This document shows positions 54,001 through 63,852 of a stretch of 64,000 nucleotides of DNA, in pieces. Numbering within the stretch: the stretch's first letter is position 1; each line of letters begins with the position of its first letter. The notes below the pieces were generated by a model. The model saw nothing but the letters and a program-made list of their open reading frames with translations. It was not told the DNA's origin and ran no database searches. Source of the stretch: Helicobacter cetorum MIT 00-7128 (GTDB lineage Bacteria; Campylobacterota; Campylobacteria; Campylobacterales; Helicobacteraceae); the NCBI RefSeq assembly GCF_000259255.1, contig NC_017737.1, positions 1,364,001-1,428,000 of the forward strand. Direction: 5' to 3'. The translations under genes were made by a program, and so were the position numbers.

Positions 54001-55861
54001 TAGGGTTATTCTTATCTAGTCTAATAGCCCTACCAATACTTTGAGCGATGTCAATCTTACTCTCTTTGCTATCAAAAAAGATGACACTATCAAGGCTAGG
54101 CACATCTACGCCCTCAGATAGACACCTAGCGTTGCTTAAAATTTTGCAAGTGGTGTTACTATCTGCTTTGTGCGATAACCATTCTAATTTGTGTGCTCTT
54201 AAAGTGGCGTTCATCTCGCCATCAATATGGTCTATTTCTAAATCAAAGGGGGCTAAATTAGGGGCATAAAGTTGCTTGTAATATTCTATGAGCTTGCAAG
54301 CGTGATTGGTAATCTTTTTGCTGGTGCTTTTAAAAGTGCTAAAGCTTATGGCTTGTTTGCTAGTAGTAGTATCGCCTAAATCAACTAAAGTTGAATTTTG
54401 ATTGTTAGTAGTGTCTAGAACTTGGATATTGAACCGACTAAGTGCTTTATACATGCCTAGAATTTTAGCCACAAACTCATAATCTATCTCATCTTCAGCT
54501 TGGACTTTTTTGTGCGCCTCTTCTTTTAAGTGGTGTTTTTTATTATAAATATTCACTATATCAGCGATTTCTTTGGTGTCTGTCATTAAAACAAGCACTT
54601 TATAATCGCACAATCTTTTTTCAGCAATGGCTTGTCCAAACCCATAATAAAAAATCTCTTTGCCAAAGATTTCTTCATTGTCCATGCTTAAAAATTCTAT
54701 TTCTTGGGGGTCTTTATTCTTTTTGATTTTTGGCACTTTAGGAGTGGCTGTCATATAAAGGCGTTTGTTAGCTTTTAAGAAATCATTATCATGGCATTTG
54801 GCAAACACATTATCTTTAGCTTGTTTTTTATCCACGCTTGGCACACTTTTATGCGCCTCATCACATATCATTAATTCAAATGTTAAGCTAGGCTCTAAAT
54901 TTTGGGCTTTAGAGATGACTTCAATAGATTGATAAGTGCTAAAGACAATCAAACGCTCATTAGGTTTTTTATGTTTAAAAGCTTTGATTAAATCTTGTGG
55001 GTTTGTGCTAGCTTTATTTAAAATGTAGCCATCAAGCATTTCATCAGCATCTTTTTTATCCTTGCTTACTTTACCCACATCTTCATCACTACAAATAAGC
55101 GCATAGGAACAAGAAGTGTTTTTAGCCCTATTGGCTCTAAACTCTCTAAAAGTTTGCCCTACTAGCATAATACTTGGGGCTAGAAAAAGAATGTTGGAAT
55201 TATTTGGGGTTAATTGCTCTATGATTTGCAAGCTTGTATAAGTCTTGCCTGTCCCGCATGCCATAATAAGCTTGCCCCTTGTCTCATTATGAATATAATA
55301 ATGCTCTTTAACTTTGTTAATTGCCTCTATTTGATAAGGGTGCAAGGTTTTTGAATTTTCTTTAATGGCATGGTTTTTGACTAAATATTGATAATCAATA
55401 TCTAATTTTTTGATTTGGTCTCTATCAATCACTTCTATAGGAATATGATTCATCTTTTGAATATTATTGAGCTGTTGTTGCACGGGTTCTGTAATACCAT
55501 TTGTGGCGATTAATATCCCCTCTTTAAAACGGATTTTTTTATTGCTAGGGCTTTCAAAACCACTTTGTAAAAGCGTGAAAAAATTAGTAATATTGCTCTC
55601 TAATTTAATAGGGTTTTTGTGGTATTTGCACTGCACGCCTATATATTCGTTATTTTTGGTTGTAATGACTATATCTATGCCACAATCTTTGCCATTCTTT
55701 TCTTTAAAATTATCCCATAAATCAATGCTTACAAAATCTCTACTATCTTTGCTAGATAATTTAGTCAAAAAATATTTAGATAAAATCTCAAATAAAGTGC
55801 CTTTGATGACATTATCGGTTTGTGGTTTTAAAAATTGCTCTTCAAATTCTAAGAAAGTCAT
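51035..55861 (-). CDS. Type ISP single-polypeptide restriction-modification enzyme, phase-variable, ON
   Basis: 1,608 residues in the order of LlaGI/LlaBIII-type enzymes. The Mrr-like nuclease has D63 in GIDIVI and QCK at 77-79. The superfamily 2 helicase has MACGTGKTYT (199-208), CDEAHKS, MTATPK and QSIGRAIRLD. A coupler follows, then an N6-adenine methyltransferase with LDPFTGTGAF (about 900) and NPPYSS (about 1017). A target-recognition C-terminus starts after about 1,210. A G14 tract at 52237-52250 codes four Gly (NSGGGGVYSS) at the junction of methyltransferase and target domain and is in frame. H. pylori has related genes with G tracts. The Pycsar-like pair lies 48 bp downstream in the same direction. 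Confidence 0.9.
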   Translation of the reverse strand: MTFLEFEEQFLKPQTDNVIKGTLFEILSKYFLTKLSSKDSRDFVSIDLWDNFKEKNGKDCGIDIVITTKNNEYIGVQCKYHKNPIKLESNITNFFTLLQSGFESPSNKKIRFKEGILIATNGITEPVQQQLNNIQKMNHIPIEVIDRDQIKKLDIDYQYLVKNHAIKENSKTLHPYQIEAINKVKEHYYIHNETRGKLIMACGTGKTYTSLQIIEQLTPNNSNILFLAPSIMLVGQTFREFRANRAKNTSCSYALICSDEDVGKVSKDKKDADEMLDGYILNKASTNPQDLIKAFKHKKPNERLIVFSTYQSIEVISKAQNLEPSLTFELMICDEAHKSVPSVDKKQAKDNVFAKCHDNDFLKANKRLYMTATPKVPKIKKNKDPQEIEFLSMDNEEIFGKEIFYYGFGQAIAEKRLCDYKVLVLMTDTKEIADIVNIYNKKHHLKEEAHKKVQAEDEIDYEFVAKILGMYKALSRFNIQVLDTTNNQNSTLVDLGDTTTSKQAISFSTFKSTSKKITNHACKLIEYYKQLYAPNLAPFDLEIDHIDGEMNATLRAHKLEWLSHKADSNTTCKILSNARCLSEGVDVPSLDSVIFFDSKESKIDIAQSIGRAIRLDKNNPNKTHGYIILPVAYSNEYNRSLNEYVKSTSFRVVWEVLGALRSIDDRFIADNIYIAPPMSERSSSGEKTKTKPPKINFEEGFRLAQKLHSVIAEKIGDSLYWENFGKKAATKIEPIKERLRDIDRKTNGIIITDFLKVLRKNIHHNIDKKESLDMLASHLILNPIYKSILGHFDEPISKALEEQIAKLKKEGLNEGETKDLKDYYREVERQAKSAKSDSNKLKLLNALHEAFIDGVYKKEKQKHGINLTPLEIIDFLLHSTNFLLSKHFNLSFENKEVKILDPFTGTGAFISRLLSQENAFFKKEIVFEKANDFYAQEIMLLSYHTAILKITQTLQEYDKNAPLFKNVILCDSLDYLEEEAYLKNQKTLLPDFKDEPTPLSENKKLKDKVAQNYITIVCSNPPYSSKQGDVNENNANLKHPNLEKAIKKAYTGGFNKNEGHTTRDTYIQAIFMATQKIGDKGIVSFVVNSSFLDSKAGVGFRKRLLEDFNELYILDLRGDLQSQQQNLKQNEGENVFDIKAGVCLFLGMKNPSLNTHKLYYYDIGDNLKKKDKLRFLTENKSLFNLEFTEIVPNAQYDWLNQRNSGGGGVYSSLMCLKKSADTTNALFTLNSLGVATSRDEWAYNFSQKTLQNTIETSLETYRNDLARFDYENFKSKIPSNIKKADYYKFLDSEITINGIVRWGDDLKKRFVRQEILENYDNKHVRVATYRPFVKTYLYFKKEWIDRPREFSNIFPTQESENKIICISQLKFSVLMLNNIIDMNLSGISGGMTAYPLYTYENGTQEYAISKDYLNKFREHYNDNTISYEDIFYYTYGILHHKGFKETYKIYLQKEDPKIPLSKDFKIISELGKELANLHLNYETSPLKHESFEIIGDVNDPKTYEVEKMKFIDKTTKECVIYNNHITITDIPSVAFEYKLCGNSVVESYMKNMSIKISKKAKNKEGDFITDNPNDFKGGKYIFETFLRVIALSIKSVELIEKISGLSYE
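52237..52250 (-). repeat. Homopolymer of 14 G (minus strand) in the Type ISP gene
   Basis: Fourteen C on the plus strand. In the coding strand the tract keeps the frame open. Loss or gain of bases other than multiples of three would cut the protein at about residue 1,210 and remove the target-recognition domain. Confidence 0.95.
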
Positions 55862-56192
55862 TAGCTATTTCCCTTAATCTATGATAATAGTAAATTATAC
55901 CATTCAAAATCTTTCTAGCAAATAATTGCCTTTATATCAAAATTATCTTATTTCATGTATAAATTTTAATAAAAAATTATTTACCATAAAAAATTAAAAT
56001 AATTCATATAGAAAGTCTTAAACTTTTAACAAGATATAAAGTTATAGAAATGGATACATTTTTTAAAAAATTTAATAGACATCATTCCAAATAAAAAGAT
56101 TTTTGAGGCTTTTTGAAAATTGCTTAAAAAAAATTAATAAAAATCCTACCAAAAATACCAACCCCAAAAAGGGCAGAAAAAAGTTTTATCTA
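55862..56192. other. AT-rich gap upstream of the Type ISP gene
   Basis: About 330 bp between the ISP start and the end of hcpE. The first bases next to 55861 must contain the promoter of the defence cassette. I saw no gene or RNA element. Confidence 0.4.
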
Positions 56193-56211
56193 AAAGGTTT
56201 TAAAAACCTTT
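56193..56211 (-). terminator. Hairpin overlapping the hcpE stop
   Basis: AAAGGTTT pairs with AAACCTTT, the stop codon is partly in the loop, and the minus strand continues into TAGATAAAACTTTTTTC. Confidence 0.5.
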
Positions 56212-57267
56212 AAGTCTTGAGGCATTATCACATGCTTGTTTCATACCAAGCCTGCAACCTTTATCATAGATTCTTATAGCGTTATCGTTGTCCTTATTGT
56301 TATAATAGATTCCAGCTAGAGCAAAGCACCCTCTATCATCGCCCATATCACAACCCCTCTCGTAATTGTCCAAAGCTTTTCTCATATCCTTGCCTACCGC
56401 ATCACCTTGAGCATACATATAACCTACCCTAGAACAACTGACTCCACTTCCCATTTCGCAAGCTTTTTGAAAATATTCTAAAGCAGTATGGTAGTTTTTC
56501 TTAATATATTCGCCTTGCATATACATAACCCCCAAGCTTGCACAACCCTCACGACTATTCAATTCGCAAGCCCTTTTTAAATATTCATGCGCTTGCTCTA
56601 AATCTTGGAATACCCCCTCGCCGTATTTAAACATAATGCCTATTGAATGGCAAGCATCGCCACTTTTCAAATCGCATGCTTTTCTATAGAAAATCACTGA
56701 TTGCAAATAACTCTTTTTAACTTTTAGCCCCTCTTCATAAATAGTGCCTAAGATATAGCACCCTTCGCCCACTCCCATAATACAGCTTTTTCTATAAAAG
56801 ACAATCGCCTCGTTGTAATTCCCAAGCACTCTTCTATCATAGATAATCCCTATATTAAAGCATGCTCTAGGGTCTTTTAAGGTGCAAGCCTTACGATAAA
56901 AATTGATAGCTTTTTGATAATCTTGCTTGACTCCAAGCCCCTCATCATAGAGTCCGCCTAAACCAGAGCAACCCTCCTTGCTATTCATCTCACATGCTTT
57001 TTCATAAAAATTGAATGCTTTTTTATAATCTGGTCTAGTGCCTTGACCATTTTCATAGATAACCCCCAAGTGCGCACAAGCATCACTTACGCCATCATTA
57101 CAAGCTTTTTTAAAATTAGTCGTAGCTTTCCAATAATCGCCATTCTCATAGGCTTTATTGCCTTTTTCTAAATTGCTATTTTCAACAGCCATGGCAAAAT
57201 GCACCCAAAGGCTACTTAACAGCAATGCTTTAGCTACTGCCTTTAAAACTCTAAGATTCCATTTCAT
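56200..57267 (-). CDS. hcpE: Cysteine-rich Sel1-repeat protein (HcpE-like)
   Basis: 355 residues. A signal sequence (AVAKALLLSSLWVHFAMA) is followed by nine Sel1-like repeats of about 36 residues. Each has a Cys pair eight residues apart, from CNDGVSDAC through CDMGDDRGC to CRLGMKQAC, which in Helicobacter cysteine-rich proteins form a disulfide that clamps each repeat. HcpE of H. pylori is secreted and antigenic. Position directly beside the cytochrome c and hemC genes agrees with hcpE in H. pylori. Confidence 0.92.
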   Translation of the reverse strand: MKWNLRVLKAVAKALLLSSLWVHFAMAVENSNLEKGNKAYENGDYWKATTNFKKACNDGVSDACAHLGVIYENGQGTRPDYKKAFNFYEKACEMNSKEGCSGLGGLYDEGLGVKQDYQKAINFYRKACTLKDPRACFNIGIIYDRRVLGNYNEAIVFYRKSCIMGVGEGCYILGTIYEEGLKVKKSYLQSVIFYRKACDLKSGDACHSIGIMFKYGEGVFQDLEQAHEYLKRACELNSREGCASLGVMYMQGEYIKKNYHTALEYFQKACEMGSGVSCSRVGYMYAQGDAVGKDMRKALDNYERGCDMGDDRGCFALAGIYYNNKDNDNAIRIYDKGCRLGMKQACDNASRLKGF

Positions 57268-57430
57268 TTTTAACCTTTTTTGATAAAACCTATTTAGCCC
57301 TAATTCTAATCCCTTATCTTAGAAAATAAAGCAATCTAACTTGGTATTCTAACATATAAATTTAAATATTAACCGCAACATCTAGGGCAATATTTTAAAA
57401 TAAAAAACATTAAGAATATTATTTTATTAT

Positions 57431-57766
57431 CTAATGGGTTTTAGAAGTGATGTAAAGATAAATCGCTTGCACTTCTTCTAAATTGAGATTGTATTTAGGC
57501 ATCATACCCTTACCCAAACTCAAAGCGTCTTTAAAAGTTTTAAAATCCAAGTCATTGATTTTAGGGGCATAGAGGGCTTTCTCGCTATCTTTTTCATAAT
57601 AAGAAGTGATTTTTTGCCCCTCCCCCTTAATGCCATGACATTTTACACAAGTAATACCCCTAGGGTTTTTATAAAGGGCTAATCCGTATTCAAAATCTGA
57701 GATAAAGTCGTTCTCTTTAGCATTTAAGCTTAACAGAGTTATTGCTAACATGATAACAAAACGCAT
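57431..57766 (-). CDS. Periplasmic single-haem c-type cytochrome
   Basis: 111 residues with a signal peptide (MLAITLLSLNAKE) and one haem site CVKCHG. A likely sixth ligand Met lies in GKGMMPKYN, and the fold closes with LNLEEVQAIYLYITS. It is probably a small electron carrier. Its ATG overlaps the hemC stop in a TAATG junction, so the two are translationally coupled. Haem synthesis and a haem protein thus share one transcript. Confidence 0.88.
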   Translation of the reverse strand: MRFVIMLAITLLSLNAKENDFISDFEYGLALYKNPRGITCVKCHGIKGEGQKITSYYEKDSEKALYAPKINDLDFKTFKDALSLGKGMMPKYNLNLEEVQAIYLYITSKTH

Positions 57767-58686
57767 TAAAATAATTGAGCCTTGTCTAAAATCTCTCTAG
57801 CCCCACTAGCTATAAACTCTTCTAAAAGCTCTTCAACCAATAAAAACGCTCTAACTTTTTTCCCTTGTTTTTCTTTAGAAATGACTTGCTCTCCATTAGG
57901 TAAGCCCAAAATCGCTTGGATTTTGACTTCATCATTAATGATGCTTGCATGCACACCTATAGGAATTTGACACCCCCCATCAAGGGCTTTGACAAACTCT
58001 CTTTCTAAATTACAGCAAAACGCACTTTCTTCATCATTGAGTTTTTGAAGGGTTGAAAAATGCTTGTGGCTTTTTAGCATTTCTACCCCTAACGCCCCCT
58101 GTCCCATGCTAGGAATCATTTCATCAACGCTAAAAGCTTTGCGATATTTTGCTCCTTTAATTTCTAAGCGTTGCAACCCTGCCTCAGCTAAAATGATAGC
58201 ATCAAACGCACCTAGTTCAAGCTTTTTTAAACGGGTTTGGACATTCCCCCTTAAGCTCTCTGTGTCTAAATCTTTGCGTTTAAATTTGAGTTGCATGGAG
58301 CGTCTTAAAGAAGTGGTGCCAACTTTTGCCCCCTTAGGCAAGCTCATTAAATCAGAGTATTTAATACTTAAAAAAGTGTCTCTCACATCAGCTCTTTTAG
58401 TGATACACGCCAAGTCTAATTCGTTTTCAAACACTACCGGCACATCTTTTAAAGAATGCACGGCTAAATCAATTTCCCCACTTAATAGCAATTCTTCTAA
58501 TTCCTTAGTAAATAACCCCTTACCCCCAATCTTATTCAAAGGCGTGTCTAAAATCTTATCACCCTTAGTTTTGATTATTTTAATCTCGCTTTCTATAGAG
58601 CATTCTGTTTTTAGGCGTTGTTTAATGTAATTCGCTTGCCATAAAGCAAGTTCGCTCCCCCTAGAGCCAATCAATAATTTTTCCAT
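57766..58686 (-). CDS. hemC: Hydroxymethylbilane synthase
   Basis: About 306 residues from MEKLLIGSRGSELALWQANY. Motifs include IKTKGDKILDTPL, GLFTKELEE, VHSLKDVP, RRSMQLKFKR, GNVQTRLKKL, the NMGQGALGVE-like SMGQGALGVEM, and the cofactor Cys in LDGGCQIPIG. It polymerises four porphobilinogens. I start at ATG 58686 with TAGGGGGG upstream; the longer frame would overlap proS. Confidence 0.95.
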   Translation of the reverse strand: MEKLLIGSRGSELALWQANYIKQRLKTECSIESEIKIIKTKGDKILDTPLNKIGGKGLFTKELEELLLSGEIDLAVHSLKDVPVVFENELDLACITKRADVRDTFLSIKYSDLMSLPKGAKVGTTSLRRSMQLKFKRKDLDTESLRGNVQTRLKKLELGAFDAIILAEAGLQRLEIKGAKYRKAFSVDEMIPSMGQGALGVEMLKSHKHFSTLQKLNDEESAFCCNLEREFVKALDGGCQIPIGVHASIINDEVKIQAILGLPNGEQVISKEKQGKKVRAFLLVEELLEEFIASGAREILDKAQLF

Positions 58687-58699
58687 TTTATTAACCCCC

Positions 58700-60433
58700 C
58701 TACTCACTCTCTAGCATTTCTAAAATTCTAACTTCTAATTCAGTGTCTTTAAGCATTTGTTTTTCTAAATTAGAGCGTTTGATACACTCAAATTCTTTAC
58801 TCTCTAAAGTTTGCTTCCCAATAATAAGAGCGAATCGCTCCCCAATAAGCTCAAAATCTCTCATTTTTGCCCCAAAACGCACATCTCTATCGTCTAATAA
58901 AACATCAACACCTTTTTTAAGCAATCTTTCATATACTTCAAAAGCGAGCTGTTGTTGAGACTCATCTTTCACATTAGAAACCACGATAACCACATCAAAG
59001 GGGGCGGTATTTTTTGTCCATACACAACCTAAATTATCGCTCTTTTGCTCTAAAATCGCACTAAGCAACCTACTAATGCCTATCCCATAACAACCCATTT
59101 CAAAAAATTGCTCTTTGCCATTTTTATCCAAGAAACTTGCTTTCAAGCTTTTAGCATAGCCTTGCCCAAGTTTGAAAATATGCCCCACTTCCAAACTCTT
59201 ATGATACTTCAATGCCCCCTTACAACAAGGGCAATTATCACTCTCTTTGACTTGGATAATATCTCTATAAACAAGGTTTTCAAACTCTTCTAAATTCACA
59301 CCCACTACATGAAAATCTTTTTCATTAGCCCCAGCAATTAAGCAATCACAATCTTTTAAATCTTCATCAAAAACAATATAAGAAACATGCTTTTTCAAAC
59401 CATAAGGCCCTACAAAGCCAGCTACTAGCCCAGCTTTTTCTAAATCATCCTTACTCGCATCGACTAATTCTAAAGCATTTGCTCCTAAAGCATTCAAAGC
59501 GTTTAGGGCTTTTGTCTCTTCTAAATTGTCATCGCCCCTAGTAAAAAAACACGCTAAAGTTTCTTTGTCTTTATGAATGACCTTTTTAACAACCGCTTTT
59601 AACACAAAATAAGGCTCTATTTTAAAGAACTCTGCAACACTTTGAATGCTTGTAACATTAGGGGTAGGAAACTTAGCGAAATTTGCTTTTGGCACATTCA
59701 AAGGCTCTAATCTTTTGGAGCGTTTAGCGATTTCAATATTAGCTGCATAATCGCAATTTTGACACACCACAATCGTGTCTTCCCCACATTCTGTAAGAAC
59801 AACAAATTCCCTACTTTTATTCCCCCCAATCGCCCCACTATCAGCTTCTACAATGCGAAAATCTAACCCCAAATCACTTAAAATTTCTTTATAAGCACTT
59901 TCTGTGTTTAAAAACTCTTTATCCAAGCTCTCAATATTTTCATGAAAGCTATAGCCGTCTTTCATAATAAATTCTCTCGCTCTCACAAGCCCAAAGCGTG
60001 GGCGGATTTCATCACGAAATTTAGTGTGGATTTGATAGAGATGGATAGGTAATTGCTTGTAGCTTTTTAAATAAGTGCCAGCAATTTGGGTGATATTCTC
60101 TTCTAAAGTAGGGCTTAAAACAAAATCATTGTCTTTTCTGTCTTTAAAAATTAGTAGTTCTTTACCATATTTATCCAAACGCCCTGATTTTTCCCATAAA
60201 CTCGCCGGAACCACAAAACTCATCAATAATTCTTGCGCCCCATGCTCTTGCATGCGCTTATGCGTGATTTTTTCTATTTTATTGATAACCTTTTTAGCTA
60301 AAGGCAAAAGATTATAAACACCACTTCCAATTTGATGGATATACCCTGCTTGGGCTAAGTGCTTATGGCTTTTTAACACAGCGTCTTTAGGGGGTTCTTT
60401 GAGGGTTGGAGCAAATAATTTTGAAAATAACAT
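58700..60433 (-). CDS. proS: Prolyl-tRNA synthetase
   Basis: 577 residues, bacterial-type ProRS with all parts. Class II motif 1 lies near [14 protein letters not shown], motif 2 is [22 protein letters not shown], and motif 3 is [15 protein letters not shown]. The INS editing domain lies between (about 230-380, including [15 protein letters not shown]). The C-terminal anticodon-binding domain has [20 protein letters not shown]. It lies between hemA and hemC, as in H. pylori. Confidence 0.97.
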   Translation of the reverse strand: MLFSKLFAPTLKEPPKDAVLKSHKHLAQAGYIHQIGSGVYNLLPLAKKVINKIEKITHKRMQEHGAQELLMSFVVPASLWEKSGRLDKYGKELLIFKDRKDNDFVLSPTLEENITQIAGTYLKSYKQLPIHLYQIHTKFRDEIRPRFGLVRAREFIMKDGYSFHENIESLDKEFLNTESAYKEILSDLGLDFRIVEADSGAIGGNKSREFVVLTECGEDTIVVCQNCDYAANIEIAKRSKRLEPLNVPKANFAKFPTPNVTSIQSVAEFFKIEPYFVLKAVVKKVIHKDKETLACFFTRGDDNLEETKALNALNALGANALELVDASKDDLEKAGLVAGFVGPYGLKKHVSYIVFDEDLKDCDCLIAGANEKDFHVVGVNLEEFENLVYRDIIQVKESDNCPCCKGALKYHKSLEVGHIFKLGQGYAKSLKASFLDKNGKEQFFEMGCYGIGISRLLSAILEQKSDNLGCVWTKNTAPFDVVIVVSNVKDESQQQLAFEVYERLLKKGVDVLLDDRDVRFGAKMRDFELIGERFALIIGKQTLESKEFECIKRSNLEKQMLKDTELEVRILEMLESE

Positions 60434-60435
60434 TC

Positions 60436-61782
60436 TTATTCCTTATAGTAATCGCATTTGTAAAGATTTAAATTTTTGGCACTTTCTGCTTTATCTAAGT
60501 TAAACAAGCTTTTAATCGTGCCTACAAGCACATCAGATTCTTCTTTGTGAGCGTTCTTTTTTAAAGTGATTGTAGGATTATGCAAAAAAGTATTGAAAGC
60601 ATTATGCAAAATCTTTTCAATATTATTCTCATATTCTTTAGGCACATAGCGTTTTTTAATGGCTTTTTGCAATTCCTTTTGAGCTGAAATTCTAGCTAAC
60701 TCTCTTAATTCTTTGATTAAAGGTTCTACTTCAAGACTTTGAATCCATTGATAAAATTCCATAGTAGAAAGCCCTATGATTTCATAAGCCTTGTAGCTAC
60801 TCTCACGCCTATTTTCTACATTTTCTCTAACCATTGGTTCTAAATCATCTACGCTATACAAAAAGATATTATCCAATATAGGTTTTTCAATATCTCTTGG
60901 CACAGCCAAATCAAACCAAAAACGCCTAAAAGGCGTTTCTTCTAGCATTGAATTTTGCACCACATAAGTAGGCGAAGAAGTCGCCGAAAATAGAAGGGCA
61001 TATTCGTTGATACAAGTTTTTAAATGTTCTATTGTTTTAAATTCTACTTTACTAGGCTCTTCTAGCTCTTCTAAAAAATGCTTGAATTTATCAATATTGC
61101 GCCCTAAAACTAAAATTTCAAACTTCTTGGCTAAAAGGTGCTTAATAACTAACTTAGAAGTCTCTCCAAGCCCTATAACAAGAGCTTTTTTAGGTATGAT
61201 TTGCTCTTTTTCAAAAATAGTGTTTGCCTCTTTTACAGCGATTGAAGAAACAGAAATACTTTGCTTAGAAATACAAGTTGCATTCCTTACTTTAGCCGCA
61301 CATTTAAAGGCAAAATGCAATAATCGTGTGAGATTCTTAGCACAAAACCCCTCTTCAAAGGCGAATTTATAGGCATTTTTCATTTGCCCTGTAATTTGGG
61401 TTTCTCCAACAACCATACTATCCAAACTACTACACACACAAAATACATGATGAACGGCACTTTCATTCACATGAAATAAAGCGCACTTATCCAAACTAGC
61501 AACACTTAAACCCTTAAGACTTGATAATATTTTTAAAAGAGCTATTTTTAACTCATTAGTGCTTTGGTGATTAAAAGCGCTTGCATAAATTTCAAAGCGA
61601 TTGCAAGTAGATAACACCATGCATTCTTTAATACTTGGACAAGTGTCTTTAATGCTTTGTAAAAAATCTTTTAAGGCTTTTGGCGAGCTAAAGGCTAATT
61701 TTTCACGCATTTCTATACTCATGTTTTTATGCGTAAAAGCTAGAACAAGATAACAAAAAGAATGCGTTACTGAATCTAGCAT
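60436..61782 (-). CDS. hemA: Glutamyl-tRNA reductase
   Basis: 448 residues. The catalytic Cys is in [12 protein letters not shown] (about residue 60). [20 protein letters not shown] and the NADPH domain [17 protein letters not shown] follow, with [11 protein letters not shown], and a C-terminal dimerisation helix. It makes glutamate semialdehyde for tetrapyrroles and uses Glu-tRNA. The stop is two bases before proS, within one operon. Confidence 0.95.
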   Translation of the reverse strand: MLDSVTHSFCYLVLAFTHKNMSIEMREKLAFSSPKALKDFLQSIKDTCPSIKECMVLSTCNRFEIYASAFNHQSTNELKIALLKILSSLKGLSVASLDKCALFHVNESAVHHVFCVCSSLDSMVVGETQITGQMKNAYKFAFEEGFCAKNLTRLLHFAFKCAAKVRNATCISKQSISVSSIAVKEANTIFEKEQIIPKKALVIGLGETSKLVIKHLLAKKFEILVLGRNIDKFKHFLEELEEPSKVEFKTIEHLKTCINEYALLFSATSSPTYVVQNSMLEETPFRRFWFDLAVPRDIEKPILDNIFLYSVDDLEPMVRENVENRRESSYKAYEIIGLSTMEFYQWIQSLEVEPLIKELRELARISAQKELQKAIKKRYVPKEYENNIEKILHNAFNTFLHNPTITLKKNAHKEESDVLVGTIKSLFNLDKAESAKNLNLYKCDYYKE

Positions 61783-62712
61783 TTAAAAAACCCTTTGAGT
61801 AACATTGTGTGCCAATTCTTCTAAAATCGCATTATTCTCGCCTTCAATAGCTTTTAGGGCTTTTTTAGAATAAGTTTTAGCCACTTCAAGAGTTTGTTCT
61901 ACAATCTTATATTGTGCAAACTTTTTTTTAGTCCATTCTATGACTTCTTGTTTATCGCTTTTAAAATACGAAATCAAAAGTTTGCGTTCATTTTCTGCTA
62001 ATTTATCATATAAAAGCAAGTAAGGTAGCGTGGTTTTCCCCTCTTTAAAATCATTAAAATTGGGCTTACCTAAGGTTTGAGCGTCTTGGGTTACATCTAA
62101 CAAATCATCTATAATTTGAAATGCCATGCCAAAATTTAGCCCAAAGCTCGCATAAACCTCTCTATTCTTACCAAGTAGAATAGCCACACTCTCTAGGCTT
62201 GCTTGCATAAAAGAGGCGGTTTTATCCTCTAAAATACGCCAATATTTTTCTTTTTCTGTATTAAAACTCTCACTTATAACCACATCTTCAATTTCGCCTC
62301 TTGAGAGTCTCAAAACCGCATTTGAAAGGATTTGCGCAATAACTTCGCCCATTTTAGATAATTCAAAAAAGGCTTTAGAATAAAACACATCGCCAAGCAT
62401 AATGGCGTTTTTATTGCCAAAAAGAGCGTTAATGCTAGGGAGCTTTCGGCGTGTTGTTGCCTCATCAATCACATCATCATGCAATAAAGAGGCGGTTTGT
62501 ATCATCTCTACAATAGCGCATAAATTAAGCGTTTTTTCCCATTTTTCAGCACTTATCTTTTCATCTAATAAAGCCAACATGAGCTTTGAGCGCAACATTT
62601 TCCCAAAACCAATTTTAGAAAATAGTTCTTCAATGGGCGGACTTTTTAAATCTTTAACCCAACAAGCAACTTTTTCTTGGACTACATTTAACGCCCTTTC
62701 TTTATCTAGCAT
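61783..62712 (-). CDS. ispB: All-trans polyprenyl diphosphate synthase
   Basis: About 309 residues from MLDKERALNVVQEKV. The first Asp-rich motif is LLHDDVIDEATTRRKLPSIN and the second is FQIIDDLLDVTQD, with KTASFMQAS between. It makes the long prenyl chain for menaquinone. I start at ATG 62712 because AAGGAAAAA lies just upstream. The chain length made cannot be set from sequence. The stop abuts the hemA start. Confidence 0.9.
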   Translation of the reverse strand: MLDKERALNVVQEKVACWVKDLKSPPIEELFSKIGFGKMLRSKLMLALLDEKISAEKWEKTLNLCAIVEMIQTASLLHDDVIDEATTRRKLPSINALFGNKNAIMLGDVFYSKAFFELSKMGEVIAQILSNAVLRLSRGEIEDVVISESFNTEKEKYWRILEDKTASFMQASLESVAILLGKNREVYASFGLNFGMAFQIIDDLLDVTQDAQTLGKPNFNDFKEGKTTLPYLLLYDKLAENERKLLISYFKSDKQEVIEWTKKKFAQYKIVEQTLEVAKTYSKKALKAIEGENNAILEELAHNVTQRVF

Positions 62713-62725
62713 ATATAATTTTTCC

Positions 62726-63121
62726 TTATTGAGCAGTTTCAAGGGAAAGATTTTTAGACGCTAAAAGCCTTAAAGTAGCTTTATTGTCTTTAAAGTCTTT
62801 AAATACGACTGACAAATGGCTATTATGCGCAAAGCTCTCTTGAGAGACTGCAATATTATAAGTATTTCTTGAATAATCCGCATATAAAATAAATTGATGA
62901 GGAAAATTATTAAAACGCATGGTTACTACTAAACCCTTATTTTCATATAAAGTCCAATATAATGCTAACTTTTTTGAGGGTGCTTGAGCAGAGGTATCTT
63001 GGATAGCCCCAATAAAAACTTCATCTTTTTTCAATTCCAAAGTTTGATCTATCCCATAGTCAAGCGCAAATGCCCTTAGGGCAAAAACAAGCACAAAAAT
63101 ACAGCCAATAATTTTATTCAT
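62726..63121 (-). CDS. Periplasmic hypothetical protein (HP0241-like by position)
   Basis: About 131 residues from MNKIIGCIFVLVFALRAFA, a clear signal peptide, with a mature start at LDYGIDQTLELKKDEVFIG. The rest is beta-rich (LYWTLYENKGLVVTMRFNNF, the YADYSRNTYNIAVS segment). I start at ATG 63121, which overlaps the upstream stop by eight bases. It occupies the place of HP0241 in H. pylori. The function is unknown. Confidence 0.75.
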   Translation of the reverse strand: MNKIIGCIFVLVFALRAFALDYGIDQTLELKKDEVFIGAIQDTSAQAPSKKLALYWTLYENKGLVVTMRFNNFPHQFILYADYSRNTYNIAVSQESFAHNSHLSVVFKDFKDNKATLRLLASKNLSLETAQ

Positions 63122-63398
63122 TCTCGCTAAGAATGTTTGCCATAGACTGGATAGCAATATCATTTTGCTTGGTTTCTACTTTTTGTTGAATGCCCTCATT
63201 ACTTGTCAAAGTATTAGCAAAAAATCTAAATTTCTCTTCTAAATTCTCTTCTTCTATAAAAGTCTCTAAAAGAGCTAAAAGCTCTAAAAGCCTCTCTAGC
63301 TCTTTTTTAGAAAGTTTTTTACTAGCGTTAAAAAGAATATCATTCCATTTGTCTAAAGGACTTCCTTCAAAAATTTCAAGGTTAGAATAATCTTTCAT
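63114..63398 (-). CDS. HP0242-like small helical protein (knotted-dimer family)
   Basis: About 94 residues from MKDYSNLEIFEGSPLDKWND. The sequence is all-helical (KLSKKELERLLELLALLETF) and ends SMANILSENE. It closely resembles H. pylori HP0242, whose crystal structure is a pseudo-knotted intertwined homodimer. The role in the cell is unknown. A GTG five codons earlier is possible, but ATG 63398 agrees with my memory of HP0242. It lies between napA and the HP0241-like gene. Confidence 0.82.
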   Translation of the reverse strand: MKDYSNLEIFEGSPLDKWNDILFNASKKLSKKELERLLELLALLETFIEEENLEEKFRFFANTLTSNEGIQQKVETKQNDIAIQSMANILSENE

Positions 63399-63417
63399 CG
63401 CTTTATTACCCACTCTT

Positions 63418-63852
63418 TTAGCCTAAATGCGCCTTAAGCATCCAAATAGACTTTTCTAATTTAGCCAATTTTTCATCAGCATAAGCAATAGTTACTTTAT
63501 CATTCTCTTTTTCAGCTACTTCTGAAAGTTTTTTAAACTCTTTTAATAAATGCTCGTAGTCTTTTAAAATATCTTCAAAAATTTCTTTAGAATGAAAACT
63601 TGTTTTAGTCTCTTCTTTCACATGCGCTAATTTAAGAGCTTCAGTTAGAGTAACTACAGGGTGATGCCCTAGTTGCACAATTCTTTCAGCTACATCATCA
63701 AACATTTCGGCAAATTCCTCATAAATCTCTTCAGTAGCCTTATGCACATGGAAAAAATCATGCCCTTTAACATTCCAATGAAAGTTATGCACTTTCATAA
63801 ATAATACAATAGAGTCTGCTTGTAAGTGTTTCAAAATTTCAATTGTTTTCAT
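63418..63852 (-). CDS. napA: Neutrophil-activating protein NapA (Dps family)
   Basis: 144 residues, the Dps four-helix size. The ferroxidase ligands are seen in [20 protein letters not shown] and [17 protein letters not shown]. It forms a 12-mer that stores iron and protects DNA from oxidative damage; in H. pylori it also activates neutrophils. It heads the minus-strand cluster. The start follows AAAAGGATT. The 148 bp upstream to the window edge contain its promoter. Confidence 0.96.
   Translation of the reverse strand: MKTIEILKHLQADSIVLFMKVHNFHWNVKGHDFFHVHKATEEIYEEFAEMFDDVAERIVQLGHHPVVTLTEALKLAHVKEETKTSFHSKEIFEDILKDYEHLLKEFKKLSEVAEKENDKVTIAYADEKLAKLEKSIWMLKAHLG

Noticed and set aside
51035-55861. 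Reading the long minus-strand protein as a helicase-type phage defence gene
   Set aside because: It has nuclease, helicase and complete adenine methyltransferase motifs in one chain, which is the Type ISP R-M layout.
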